A stretch of DNA of 64,000 bases, taken from contig NZ_JAVTTP010000001.1 in the NCBI RefSeq assembly GCF_032248455.1, positions 806,001-870,000 on the forward strand. Direction: 5' to 3'. A model generated the notes under the pieces. The model was not told where the DNA came from and ran no database searches. It saw only the letters and a list, made by a program, of their open reading frames with translations. This document shows positions 1 through 9,080 of this stretch, in pieces (within the stretch, counting starts at the first letter, position 1; every line of letters begins with the position of its first letter). The stretch comes from Pricia mediterranea (GTDB taxonomy: Bacteria; Bacteroidota; Bacteroidia; Flavobacteriales; Flavobacteriaceae). The translations under genes were made by a program, and so were the position numbers.

Positions 1-1
1 C

Positions 2-430
2 GGCTACCACTCGGTCGAGCATATGCTTATATCGGGACTCAACGACTCCATCGGGCTGTATATCAGGCCTACCGAGGTGCAGCTCAGAACGGCCGAACAA
101 TGGTTACAACTTATCGACCTGTGGCACGTCAAGGATGCGCTGTACCATGACCTCAGCATGGGCCAAAAGCGGTTGGTCATGTGCGCCAGGGCCATGATCA
201 AACATCCTCCCCTGCTCATTTTTGACGAGCCGACAGCGGGACTCGACGACGCCAGCGCGGCCCTTTTCGTTGCCTTGGTCAATAAGTTCGCCAAGGAAAG
301 CCAAACTACCATCATTTTCGTATCGCACAGGAAAGAGCCGGACCTTAGACCAGACCATATCTATCATTTGGAAATGAAAGAAATAGGTTCTTCGGGAAAA
401 GTAGTGCCTGTAGCAGGCCAGTACATTTAG
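2..430 (+). CDS. ABC transporter ATP-binding protein, ModF/PhrA-like (3' part)
   Basis: The reading frame is open from the left edge, so this is the C-terminal 142 codons of a longer gene. It carries an ABC signature-like LSMGQKR, a Walker B (LLIFDEPTAGLDD) and the switch histidine in FVSHRKE. The upstream residues (ISGLNDSIGLY) resemble the second ATPase half of ModF/PhrA proteins, soluble tandem ABC ATPases named for molybdate transport. That family is cytoplasmic with a poorly defined role. The signature has Met where classical ABC proteins have Ser-Gly (LSGGQ), as often in the second half of tandem ATPases. An ATG at 23 is in frame but would cut the domain, so it is not the start. Assignment to ABC is certain, to ModF moderate. 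Confidence 0.8.
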   Translation, partial: GYHSVEHMLISGLNDSIGLYIRPTEVQLRTAEQWLQLIDLWHVKDALYHDLSMGQKRLVMCARAMIKHPPLLIFDEPTAGLDDASAALFVALVNKFAKESQTTIIFVSHRKEPDLRPDHIYHLEMKEIGSSGKVVPVAGQYI

Positions 431-474
431 CCCACCGCCCCAGAGGCATGAGGTGTTGTGCCCGTCGAAAAAGC

Positions 475-526
475 AAATTGCGTCAACCGATCGAATCCAT
501 TTGGTCGATCGCTTAACGCAATTTTT
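475..526. terminator. Bidirectional intrinsic terminator between the modF-like gene and secDF
   Basis: Nine-base arms AAATTGCGT (475-483) and ACGCAATTT (516-524) enclose a second inner stem CGATCGA/TCGATCG, giving a long interrupted hairpin. T-rich tracts flank it on both strands (TTTTT on plus; TTTGCTTTTT on minus), fitting two convergent genes. Confidence 0.7.
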
Positions 527-540
527 ACTCCGGAGCAATT

Positions 541-571
541 GCGTCTAAAGCTGTTTAAAAGCTTTAGACGC
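541..571 (-). terminator. Hairpin just downstream of secDF
   Basis: Perfect 12-bp inverted repeat GCGTCTAAAGCT / AGCTTTAGACGC with a 7-nt loop, 8 bp past the secDF stop. There is no strong U-tract on the minus strand, so it may instead stabilise the mRNA 3' end. Confidence 0.5.
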
Positions 572-578
572 TACAAGG

Positions 579-3578
579 CTATGCCTCGACCGCCTTTTTT
601 GATTCTGCTTTCTTCTTTCCGGATTTGGACTTCAGCGTTTTCTTCAAGGTATCGAACATGATCGGGGTCGCGATGAATACCGACGAATAGGTACCGACTA
701 TAACCCCGACGATCATCGCGAACATAAAGCCGCGTAACGACTCCCCACCAAAAATGAAGATGGCCAGCAGTACAACCAAGGTCGTAAGCGAGGTATTCAG
801 CGTTCGGCTCAAGGTACTGTTCAAGGCCAAGTTGGTGTTCTCGCCTCCACGCCATCCTTTTTCCGCAATAATCTCGCGTATACGATCGAAGACCACCACG
901 GTATCGTTCAAGGAATAACCGATGACGGTAAGGATCGCCGCAATAAAGGCCTGATCGATTTCCATATTGAACGGCATCAGCGTCCCGAATATCGAAAAGA
1001 TTCCCAGTACGATGACTATGTCATGAAAAACGGCCATTACCGCTCCGAGGGAGAACTGCCATTTACGGAAGCGGAATAAAATATAGAGAAACACCACTGC
1101 CAAAGAACCGATGATGGCCAGAAATGCATTTTTCTTAATATCGTCAGCAATCGTCGGCCCCACTTTTACCGATTGAAGGATTCCAATGGATTTCCCCTCG
1201 CTACCTACCTTAAAATCCTGTAAGCTGGTGCCATCGGGTAAATACTTTTGCAGGGCATTAAAGAGCTTGGATTGTATTTCCGCATCCACCTCAAGACCTT
1301 CTTCATCGACTTTGTACGGGGTCGTGATCTTGATCTGGTTGGCATCGCCAAATGTCTTTACATTGGTACCGCTACCGAAAACGTCGTTCAGCTCTGAAGC
1401 GATTTCAGAGGGGTTCACCACCTTCTCAAAACGAACCTGGTACGAGCGTCCGCCAATAAAATCCACCCCTTGCTGCAGACCGTTTGTCAATAACGAGAAC
1501 ACCGCAATAGTCAGTATAATCCCCGAAAATATATATGCGATCTTTCTTTTACCCAAGAAATTGATATGAACGTTCGTAAACAGGTTTTTGGTGATGGCGG
1601 TGGAGAAATCCAAACGTCGGGTCCTTCCTTCGAGATACCAATCTACCAATAGCCGGGTGATGAATATGGCAGTAAAGAGCGAAGTGACAATACCTACGAG
1701 CAAGGTAGTCGCAAAGCCTTTAATGGGACCCGACCCGAATACGAACAAAATAATAGCCGTCAAGCCCGTGGTAATGTTGGCATCCAGAATTGAGGAAAGT
1801 GCGTTTCCGAATCCGTCCGCGACCGCCTGGGCCTTGCCCTTGCCTCGAGCAAGCTCTTCCTTGATCCGTTCAAAGATCAGCACGTTGGCATCGACCGACA
1901 TTCCGATGGTCAAAACGATACCCGCTATACCGGGCAGGGTAAGTACGGCACCCAAACTCGTCAACACCCCGAATATCAAAAGAATATTGAACAGTAGGGC
2001 GACGTCGGCAAAAATCCCGGCCTTACCGTAATAAAAAATCATCCAAATCAACACAAATACCATCGCAATAACGAAAGACATGAGTCCGCTATCGATAGCT
2101 TCCTGGCCCAACGACGGACCAACAACTTCCGATTGTATGATATCGGCCGAAGCAGGCAGTTTACCGGCACGCAAGACGTTGGCGATATCTTTAGTCTCGT
2201 TGACCGTAAAGTTGCCGGTTATCTCGGTACGACCTCCGGAAATCACGCCACGCGCTCCTGGCGCGGTATAGACTTTATTGTCCAATACGATTGCGATTCC
2301 GGTTTGATTGTTGTACGAATCGCCGGTGAGTTTTTCCCATTCCTTGGCCCCCCGGGTATTCATGGCCATGGTAACGATAGGTTGACCGTTTTGGAATTCG
2401 GCCCTAGCATCGTTTACCACATCGCCGCCCATACGGGGCGTACCTTCCCTGTTCGATTTCAAAGCGTAAAGTGAAGCCACTTCGGAACCTTCCGAAGGGC
2501 GTTCCCATAAAAACTTAACAAATTGCAGATTGGCCGGAAGCAGTCTTCGAATTTCCTTTTTTCGAAGTAAAGAACCGACCTCGGCCGTATCCTGTACCGC
2601 GGCAAGGCCCACGGCATAGCTTCCGGGTACCCCGGGTTGAAATTTATCGAAAAGTGGATTCTGGCCCGCGGCGATATCCAACGAATCTTGTGACACATCG
2701 GACAACAGGGAATCGAGTTCGGATTCCGGCTTGGTCGCTTGCTCATCGGCCGCAGTGGCCGTAGTATCGACGATCGATTTTAGCTTTTGGTTCGCCTCGA
2801 AAAAGAAAGATTGCAGCTCTTGGTTATCGGGACGGTAGGTCTCCCAAAATTCCAGTTCCGCGGTGCTCGACAGCAGATCCTGGGCTCGGTCGATGTCTCG
2901 AGCCCCCGGTAGTTCCACCAAAATACGACCGGAATTTCCTTCACGCTGAATGTTGGGTTGGGTTACCCCAAAACCGTCGATACGCTCGCGGAGCACCTCA
3001 AAAGCGGATACGACGGACTCGTCAATTTTTCTTCGGATGATCGGCTTTACCTCTTCATCGTCCATCTGGAAATTGATCTCATCGCTCAAACTCTTATTGG
3101 CAAAGATATCGGGAGATGCCAATTTGGTATCCCCGCTTATCTGGTCCCACGCCTGAAAAAAGAGTTCTACGTAAGTATCGTCACTATTTTTGGAGGCGGC
3201 ATCCGCATCGGCCAAAGCCTTATTAAAAATGGGATTTTTCGAATTATTGGCCAATCCCCTTAAAATATCCTTTACCGAGATTTGTAAGGTGACGTTGATA
3301 CCTCCCTTTAGGTCTAGCCCCTTGTTCAGTTCCTTTTTCTTGGCTTCGTTGTAGTCTGTAAACCCGAGCACGGTCTGGTCGCCGATGGAGTCCAAATACC
3401 GGGTCTCCAGTTCTTGGCGCTTCGACACATAATTTTCCTCACTTTCCGGTACTTGGTTTATCGCGTAGGTTTCGGCATCGCTTTCTAACTTGTTACCGAT
3501 AAAGGTGTAGGATAATTGGTAGATGCTCACCAACCCGAATAAGAGGGCGAAGAGCTTTATAAGTCCTTTATTTTGCAT
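579..3578 (-). CDS. secDF: Protein translocase subunit SecDF (fused)
   Basis: This inner-membrane RND-type accessory of the Sec translocon uses the proton gradient to complete export of secreted proteins. The 999-residue protein fuses SecD (about 1-655) and SecF (about 660-999), the usual Bacteroidota arrangement. A first membrane helix lies at 7-27, followed by a large periplasmic P1 region with GLDLKGGINVTL near 87. The SecD membrane block starts near 500 and includes IGMSVDANVLIFERIKEE (about 558-575), with the conserved Asp of the proton path. The SecF half starts with its own helix after HINFLGKRK and has VIGYSLNDTVVVFDRIREI. The C-terminus is Lys-rich. A minus-strand promoter lies about 40 bp upstream. 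Confidence 0.97.
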   Translation of the reverse strand: MQNKGLIKLFALLFGLVSIYQLSYTFIGNKLESDAETYAINQVPESEENYVSKRQELETRYLDSIGDQTVLGFTDYNEAKKKELNKGLDLKGGINVTLQISVKDILRGLANNSKNPIFNKALADADAASKNSDDTYVELFFQAWDQISGDTKLASPDIFANKSLSDEINFQMDDEEVKPIIRRKIDESVVSAFEVLRERIDGFGVTQPNIQREGNSGRILVELPGARDIDRAQDLLSSTAELEFWETYRPDNQELQSFFFEANQKLKSIVDTTATAADEQATKPESELDSLLSDVSQDSLDIAAGQNPLFDKFQPGVPGSYAVGLAAVQDTAEVGSLLRKKEIRRLLPANLQFVKFLWERPSEGSEVASLYALKSNREGTPRMGGDVVNDARAEFQNGQPIVTMAMNTRGAKEWEKLTGDSYNNQTGIAIVLDNKVYTAPGARGVISGGRTEITGNFTVNETKDIANVLRAGKLPASADIIQSEVVGPSLGQEAIDSGLMSFVIAMVFVLIWMIFYYGKAGIFADVALLFNILLIFGVLTSLGAVLTLPGIAGIVLTIGMSVDANVLIFERIKEELARGKGKAQAVADGFGNALSSILDANITTGLTAIILFVFGSGPIKGFATTLLVGIVTSLFTAIFITRLLVDWYLEGRTRRLDFSTAITKNLFTNVHINFLGKRKIAYIFSGIILTIAVFSLLTNGLQQGVDFIGGRSYQVRFEKVVNPSEIASELNDVFGSGTNVKTFGDANQIKITTPYKVDEEGLEVDAEIQSKLFNALQKYLPDGTSLQDFKVGSEGKSIGILQSVKVGPTIADDIKKNAFLAIIGSLAVVFLYILFRFRKWQFSLGAVMAVFHDIVIVLGIFSIFGTLMPFNMEIDQAFIAAILTVIGYSLNDTVVVFDRIREIIAEKGWRGGENTNLALNSTLSRTLNTSLTTLVVLLAIFIFGGESLRGFMFAMIVGVIVGTYSSVFIATPIMFDTLKKTLKSKSGKKKAESKKAVEA

Positions 3579-3618
3579 TGGTTACGTTGATTTTACGGGT
3601 ATTTTTTGTTACAGCGTG

Positions 3619-3651
3619 CAAATATATGGATTTTCCAAACGGATTGGGCAA
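3619..3651 (-). promoter_or_regulatory. Predicted secDF promoter (Bacteroidota type)
   Basis: On the minus strand TATATTTG (3619-3626) matches the -7 consensus TAnnTTTG exactly, with TTG (3649-3651) 22 nt upstream. It lies 40 bp before the secDF start. Confidence 0.6.
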
Positions 3652-3672
3652 TATAATTCGGATTATAACTTT

Positions 3673-4248
3673 TTAGGTCGCCCATGGTCTGTCGCCCTTT
3701 TCATAGGGAATGCAGGACTCGAACTTCCCGGGTACCGGAAGGTAGTTTCTTGCTTGGGTCATCCCGATTTCAGAGGTAAAATAGCCCGATATGGTGAGGC
3801 CTTTTAACAGATCGAAATAATGGGGTGCAGGCTTTTTGACATCTTTTTGTACTAGGTTATGGGCGATGGCCTCGGTCTGGATCGTATTTAAAAGTTCCAG
3901 TTGTTGGGAGACTTCGGCGTCTACAAAAGAGTTGGAAAAATTTTCGGCGGCACGCCTGTCAATTTCGTTGATTCCGTTCACGAACACCTGACGGTCTTCG
4001 TCGGCCATGCAATCGCGGTACATCAGCAACAGATAATCGCCGACCTGTGCGGCTCTGGCTCCCGGCACCTGTGCCGTGGCAGGCAGCATGGTCTCGGATA
4101 TTTCGTCGAGCAACGGGATATCGTCTTCCGAAAGCAGCGTTCGAACCTTTGGTTTGTATTCGCAGCTTTGCAGCAGGCCTATCGAGGGCAACAAAACGGC
4201 CGCGCCGCCACCCCAGGTCAACCGGTTCAAAAATGTTTTTCGTCTCAT
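3673..4248 (-). CDS. Gluconate 2-dehydrogenase subunit 3-like protein (Tat/lipoprotein)
   Basis: This is the small subunit paired with GMC-type sugar dehydrogenases. It is 191 residues, a normal family length. The N-terminus has a twin-arginine start (MRRKTFL), a hydrophobic stretch and a lipobox-like LLQSC with Cys29, so it is probably exported folded and lipid-anchored. The body resembles the gluconate 2-dehydrogenase subunit 3 family (LPATAQVPGARAAQVGDYL). In characterised relatives this subunit carries the signal for the cofactor-loaded GMC subunit and is needed for activity. It follows the GMC gene by 71 bp on the same strand, consistent with a heterodimer. No cytochrome c subunit is adjacent, so the electron acceptor is unknown. 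Confidence 0.85.
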   Translation of the reverse strand: MRRKTFLNRLTWGGGAAVLLPSIGLLQSCEYKPKVRTLLSEDDIPLLDEISETMLPATAQVPGARAAQVGDYLLLMYRDCMADEDRQVFVNGINEIDRRAAENFSNSFVDAEVSQQLELLNTIQTEAIAHNLVQKDVKKPAPHYFDLLKGLTISGYFTSEIGMTQARNYLPVPGKFESCIPYEKGDRPWAT

Positions 4249-4319
4249 AAGCGTCTGTTTAAAGATAGCGGCTCTCCGTTATCAAAATATTTTCATCTCG
4301 TCCCATCGAATACGAAGAC

Positions 4320-6017
4320 TTATAAATTGCGTCTTTTCAATTCCTTTACCGCAAAATCGGCCGCCCGGGCGGTCAGTGCCATATAGGTCAGGGACGGATT
4401 TTGACAGGCACTCGAGGTCATGGAGGCGCCATCGGTCACAAAAACGTTCTCGGCGCCCCAAACCTGATTGTTGCGGTTCAAGACCGAGGTCCTGGGATCG
4501 CGGCCCATTCGAGCAGTGCCCATTTCGTGAATGTTCAACCCGATGTTCCGTATCTCCTTTTTATCCTCGATATTCTTGAATCCCATGGTGTCGAGCATCT
4601 CCATCGCGGTATCGATCATGTCCCTGGTCATGGCGACTTCATTGGCCTTGTACTCCGCATCGATTTCCAACAGCGGCATACCCCAATCGTCAGTGGCATT
4701 CGTGCTCAAAGTGATTTTGTTTTCGTGATAGGGAAGGCATTCGCCCATTCCACTGAAACCGAATTTCCACGGACCTAACTGAGTTAGGTCTGCCATAAGG
4801 GACTCCCCAATAGCGACCCTTGCCGTCTCGCTATGCGGTGATCGCGACCCTCCACAGGCATAGGAATAACCGCGCTTAAAGTTGTCTTGCCGATCTTTTC
4901 CGAAATTCCGGAAACGGGCCAGATAGGTGCCGGTGGGCCTTCTTCCCGAATAATATTTATCCTCAAAACCCTCAAGTTCGCCCTCTACCTTGCAGTTGTA
5001 ATTGTGGTCCATCAAATTGTGGCCGAGTTCCCCCGAATCGTTGCCCATCCCATTGGGAAAACGCTCCGATTTGGAGTTCATAAGCAGTAAGGTTGAGTTC
5101 AAGGTGGACGCATTGACGAAGACAATTTTGGCGTAATAGTCCCGCGTATCCTTGGTATTGGTATCGATGACCCTTACCCCGGTCGCCTTGCCGGAAGCTT
5201 CGTCGTAGAGAATGGACTGCGCCACCGAAAAGGGACGCAGGGTCATGTTTCCGGTTTTTTCCGCGGCCGGCAGGGTCGAGGAATTGCTGCTGAAATAGCC
5301 TCCAAAGGGACAGCCCCGGCTACACAGGCTTCGATACTGACAGGGACCGCGGCCGTTGTGGCGCTTGGTCAGATTGGCCGTACGGGATATGACCAAATGC
5401 CGATCGTCGTACAACTTATTGAGCCTGTTTTTCACCTCTTTTTCCAAGCAGTTCATTTTCATGGGTGGGAGGAATTCGCCATCGGGAATGACCGAAAGTC
5501 CGTCTTTATTCCCACTAATGCCCGCGAATTTTTCCACATAGCCGTACCAGGGATCGATATCGCGATACCGGATGGGCCAATCTACCGCAATGCCCTCTTT
5601 GGCGTTTGCCTCGAAGTCAAGGTCGCTCCACCGCTGGGTCCACCGTGCCCAGAGCAGGGATTTTCCCCCGACCTGATAGCCTCGGATCCAATCAAAGGGT
5701 TTTTTCTGTTCGTAGGGATGTTCTTTGTCCTTAACGAAAAAATGCTCCGTTGCCTCGTTGAAGGCATAGCATCGACTGACAACGGGATTTTCTTCCTTGA
5801 TCTTTTGGGGGATGGCGCCCCGGTGCTTAAACTCCCAGGGCGGGGTACTTGCAGTGGTGTAGTCGGTGATATGTTCGACCATTTTACCCCGTTCGAGCAC
5901 CAAGGTTTTGAGTCCCTTTTCACAGAGTTCCTTTGCGGCCCAGCCCCCACTGATACCGGAGCCTATAACGATGGCGTCATAGGTGTTTTCCGCGTCAACC
6001 TTTCCATTGATGTTCAT
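4320..6017 (-). CDS. GMC family FAD-dependent sugar oxidoreductase, large subunit
   Basis: 565 residues. The FAD dinucleotide fold is at 14-44 (AIVIGSGISGGWAAKEL, then Glu in LVLERG). The conserved LLWARWTQRW region follows the VGGKS loop. The C-terminal active site has the catalytic-type His in NIHEMGTARMG and Asn in ACQNPSLTYMAL, with FVTDGAS closing the FAD domain. A Cys-rich stretch (CQYRSLCSRGCPFGG) near 220-235 is typical of the gluconate/glucoside dehydrogenase branch and may bind an iron-sulfur centre. It has no signal peptide, so it presumably reaches the periplasm with the Tat-tagged small subunit. Genomic pairing with a sugar isomerase suggests 3-keto-sugar formation from glycosides, but the substrate is inferred. 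Confidence 0.88.
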   Translation of the reverse strand: MNINGKVDAENTYDAIVIGSGISGGWAAKELCEKGLKTLVLERGKMVEHITDYTTASTPPWEFKHRGAIPQKIKEENPVVSRCYAFNEATEHFFVKDKEHPYEQKKPFDWIRGYQVGGKSLLWARWTQRWSDLDFEANAKEGIAVDWPIRYRDIDPWYGYVEKFAGISGNKDGLSVIPDGEFLPPMKMNCLEKEVKNRLNKLYDDRHLVISRTANLTKRHNGRGPCQYRSLCSRGCPFGGYFSSNSSTLPAAEKTGNMTLRPFSVAQSILYDEASGKATGVRVIDTNTKDTRDYYAKIVFVNASTLNSTLLLMNSKSERFPNGMGNDSGELGHNLMDHNYNCKVEGELEGFEDKYYSGRRPTGTYLARFRNFGKDRQDNFKRGYSYACGGSRSPHSETARVAIGESLMADLTQLGPWKFGFSGMGECLPYHENKITLSTNATDDWGMPLLEIDAEYKANEVAMTRDMIDTAMEMLDTMGFKNIEDKKEIRNIGLNIHEMGTARMGRDPRTSVLNRNNQVWGAENVFVTDGASMTSSACQNPSLTYMALTARAADFAVKELKRRNL

Positions 6018-6104
6018 AGTCTGACGTCTTCCTGGTTTTATGTCTTTCCGTCGTTTCCGATTGGCCCGGGGTGGGACACTCCCCTGCTTTCGCCGCTTTT
6101 TCCA

Positions 6105-7037
6105 TTACCACCCGAAAGTCTTCTCAACGAACTTCCGGCTCATTTTCCAGTCCTCTTTAAGTTCGTTTTCGGGGGCAAAGTCATTGGGAAAGGCCAGTTC
6201 TATGGCAACCTCTCCATCAAAGTCCTGTTTTTTCAGGGCTTCGGCAATCGATGCAAAATCGGTATCGCCCTGGCCGACGTATTCTGACCAGGTACCGTCT
6301 TCGTACTGATCGCGAATGTGCAGGAACACGATTTGTCCGCCATAGGTTTCGATAAAATCCACCGGGTCTACGCCCGCACGGATCAGCCAGTTGATATCAG
6401 GCCCCAGTTTAAAATCGGGAATCCGTTGCAAGGTACCTTTAAGGTCGTGCATATTGTTCTCTACCTCGTAAGTGTGGTTGTGCAGGTTGGCGGTGATGCC
6501 ATTATTGTCACAGACCGTCCGGACCTTTTTCAACAGATCGGCCTGGGCATCCAATTCGGACTCCGTTTTTACGCCGTCCTTGCTGCCGACCGAAATCCCG
6601 AACGTCTTCCCACCGACCTGGGCCAAACGGGGAACGACGAGATGGATATCCTCCATTATTTTTTCGTGTTGTCCGACATCCCACATGTTAAAACCTACTC
6701 CATAGGAGGATCCCGAAACAGGCACGCCGTATTTAGCTACCAGCTTATTGAGACGCTCCACGGCATCGTCGTGCCGCAACGGGCCTTCCATAAGCTCCAG
6801 ACCGTCGATACCCGCGTAACGCAAATCCGAAAATATGGTGTCGAGTACGGGGGTCGCATCCCAATCGGGAGGAAATTTACTGGCGTAGACCCAAAGATGG
6901 GCGTTAATGGGAACGCTCTTCGCCAAAAGGTCGCCCCATGGGGCAGAGGCGTTCAGGGCGGGGGCCAAAAACAGTCCCGCCGCTCCGAGGGCGGATGATT
7001 GTATAAAGTTGCGTCTTGAAAAATGGATTTTCGGCAT
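6105..7037 (-). CDS. Sugar phosphate isomerase/epimerase-like TIM-barrel protein, Tat-exported
   Basis: 310 residues. The start has a clear Tat signal (SRRNFIQ at about 7-13, then a hydrophobic h-region and ALNASA cleavage-like site). The remainder is a xylose-isomerase-like TIM barrel: GIDGLELMEGPL, NLHNHTYE (about 190, metal-binding type His/Glu), GPDINWLIRAGVDP, VFLHIRDQYEDG and EVAIELAFPND near the end. Family members bind a divalent metal and isomerise, epimerise or cleave sugars and keto-sugars. It is the first gene of the three-gene unit with the GMC oxidoreductase (87 bp downstream) and its small subunit. Periplasmic location and this context suggest it acts on the oxidised sugar. The exact reaction is not determined from sequence. 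Confidence 0.85.
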   Translation of the reverse strand: MPKIHFSRRNFIQSSALGAAGLFLAPALNASAPWGDLLAKSVPINAHLWVYASKFPPDWDATPVLDTIFSDLRYAGIDGLELMEGPLRHDDAVERLNKLVAKYGVPVSGSSYGVGFNMWDVGQHEKIMEDIHLVVPRLAQVGGKTFGISVGSKDGVKTESELDAQADLLKKVRTVCDNNGITANLHNHTYEVENNMHDLKGTLQRIPDFKLGPDINWLIRAGVDPVDFIETYGGQIVFLHIRDQYEDGTWSEYVGQGDTDFASIAEALKKQDFDGEVAIELAFPNDFAPENELKEDWKMSRKFVEKTFGW

Positions 7038-7215
7038 ACTTATTAGGTAAGCTAAAAAATTATCGTCTAGGGTTCCCCGCCAGCTCGGAAAACTCAGCCC
7101 CGACCGAACAGTACGCCCTCCTCTTTAGGTACGCTCACCCGACTCGGTACGCACGGGTGCTGGCCGGTGGGGAACAGCCCATAGCGGCCGAGATCCCCGC
7201 CAAACCGACCGCAAA

Positions 7216-8142
7216 CTACAATTGCAACAGTCCATTGGTTTTTTTCACTCCCTCAGCACTTTCCTGCATCTTGTCTTTTTCGGCGTCGCTCAGCGGGATA
7301 TCCACAATTTTTTCGATACCGTCCCGGCCCAAGATTACGGGTACACCTATACAGATGTCGTCGAGATCGTATTCGCCTTCCAACAAAGTAGAACAGGGAA
7401 ACATTTTCTTCTGGTCGCAGGCAATGGCCTGTACCAATCCCGATACCGCGGCCCCGGGCGCATACCAGGCACTGGTGCCCAGTAGTTTGGTCAGGGTCGC
7501 CCCACCGACCTTGGTATCCTCGGCTACCTGTTGCAATCGCTCTTCCGAAAGAAATTCGCTCACTTTGATGCTGTTGCGCGTCGCGTGCGAAGTCAACGGC
7601 ACCATACCGGTGTCGCTGTGTCCGCCGATAACCATCCCGTCTATGTCCGATATCGGCGCTTCCATGGCCTCGGCCAATCGGTACTTGAAACGGGCGCTAT
7701 CGAGGGCACCGCCCATTCCGATAATCCTGTTCTTGGGCAGGTCGGTGGTCTGGTGTACGAGATAGGTCATGGTATCCATGGGGTTGCTTACTACGATAAT
7801 GATAATATTGGGGGATTGTTCGACGAGCTTGGAAGACACTTCCTTGACGATGCCGGCGTTGATACCGATTAATTCCTCTCGGGTCATCCCCGGTTTTCTG
7901 GGGATGCCGGAGGTAATCACGGCGATATCACTGTCGGCCGTTTTTGCATAGTCTCCTGTAACCCCGGTAATCTTGGTATCGAACCCGTTTAGGGATGCGG
8001 TCTGCATCAGGTCCATGGCCTTGCCCTCGGCGTAGCCTTCCTTGATATCCAACAAAACGACCTCGGCCGCAAAATCTTTTATGGCAATATACTCCGCGCA
8101 ACTTGCACCTACGGCTCCTGCCCCTACTACGGTAACTTTCAT
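7216..8142 (-). CDS. mdh: Malate dehydrogenase
   Basis: This cytoplasmic TCA-cycle enzyme interconverts malate and oxaloacetate with NAD. At 308 residues it belongs to the LDH-like MDH type. The NAD fold is at the start (VVGAGAVGASCAEYIA, with Asp in VLLDIKEG favouring NAD). Substrate-binding arginines lie in SGIPRKPGMTREE, the conserved VVSNPMDTMTYL follows, and the catalytic His is in IGGHSDTGMVPL. The gene stands alone. A TATTTTTG -7-like box (minus strand, 8194-8201) lies about 50 bp upstream, without a clear TTG at the expected distance. Confidence 0.96.
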   Translation of the reverse strand: MKVTVVGAGAVGASCAEYIAIKDFAAEVVLLDIKEGYAEGKAMDLMQTASLNGFDTKITGVTGDYAKTADSDIAVITSGIPRKPGMTREELIGINAGIVKEVSSKLVEQSPNIIIIVVSNPMDTMTYLVHQTTDLPKNRIIGMGGALDSARFKYRLAEAMEAPISDIDGMVIGGHSDTGMVPLTSHATRNSIKVSEFLSEERLQQVAEDTKVGGATLTKLLGTSAWYAPGAAVSGLVQAIACDQKKMFPCSTLLEGEYDLDDICIGVPVILGRDGIEKIVDIPLSDAEKDKMQESAEGVKKTNGLLQL

Positions 8143-8410
8143 ATGTGTGAATTATGATTTATTAATGAATCAATCTTTATATATTCCTCATTCCAAAAAT
8201 AAACATTCTCCCACTAAAATGCGGGGAAATACACAGAATTAGAAGTTGGGGTTGCTGAAAATCATCGATGAAACGCACTAAACGTTAAAAAAAATTGCGC
8301 TTCAACGAAAAATGGAAAGGTTAACGAACCGTACGTCGATTTTTAGCAATAGAAAATGCTCGTCTTACGTTCTTTTTATATGACTCCCGAATCCTTCCAA
8401 ATCGTACCTA

Positions 8411-8785
8411 GTGAAAAAGCTATTCTCCTTACTGGCCATTCTCGGCATTATTGCCGTCAGTAATTGTACCCGACTTCCAGAAAACAACAACCCTATCATT
8501 GGCATCTGGACCGACCTTGGGCTGTCAAAGACCACGGAAACGGCCGGAAACCAGGCCTTGCTCCGAGAATGGGTTTTCAACGATGCCTATCTTGGCCGTT
8601 ATCATGAAATAAGGAACGGCCACATCACGTTCAAAACAGATTTTCATTGGAGCTATGAGAACGAAGAATACGGTATCACGTATCTCGACCCTAATAACGG
8701 GTCGGAAGTATTTTCGCTGCAAAAGCAAAATGAGGTGGAGTTGTTGTCGAATATCGAGGGCCACGTTATAGCTCGAAGGGAATAA
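8411..8785 (+). CDS. Small lipoprotein of unknown function
   Basis: 124 residues starting with GTG at 8411, chosen because it gives an ideal lipoprotein signal (MKKLFSLLAILGIIAVSNC, lipobox AVSNC with Cys19). The mature part has PIIGIWTDLG near its start and then alternating polar/hydrophobic strands, resembling lipocalin-like proteins that often begin with 'IxGxW' in Bacteroidota. That similarity is short, so I give no function. It is monocistronic, divergent from mdh and followed by a strong terminator. Confidence 0.7.
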   Translation: MKKLFSLLAILGIIAVSNCTRLPENNNPIIGIWTDLGLSKTTETAGNQALLREWVFNDAYLGRYHEIRNGHITFKTDFHWSYENEEYGITYLDPNNGSEVFSLQKQNEVELLSNIEGHVIARRE

Positions 8786-8891
8786 CTGCCCTATTAAACA
8801 CGCATCACGTGTTTTTCAGGTAGCATCGGACGACGCATTCGATTTCGGACCTTAAAAAATTAGTCAGTTCACAGTCAATTTCAAATACGCC

Positions 8892-8932
8892 AAAAAGCCG
8901 CAGTCATCGTGACTTGCGGCTTTTTATTTTTT
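8892..8932. terminator. Strong bidirectional intrinsic terminator
   Basis: AAAAAGCCGCA (8892-8902) pairs with TGCGGCTTTTT, with an inner GTCA/TGAC stem and T-tracts on both strands. It separates the convergent lipoprotein gene and gyrB. Confidence 0.85.
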
Positions 8933-9080
8933 ATCGTTTGCAGCTCTCGCGATGATGTATCGAAATTATGGACGACATTTTGACCAGATTCCAAACGACT
9001 GCAATTGCATGTCCGCCATCAAGGAAGATGCAACAATGGCAGGGGTTCGCCCGACTTGCGTGCGCGCCCTGCCCCCCCTA

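Noticed and set aside
5358-6287. 309-codon frame antisense to the GMC gene
   Set aside because: Long open frames opposite GC-rich genes are expected here; the GMC reading has clear motifs.
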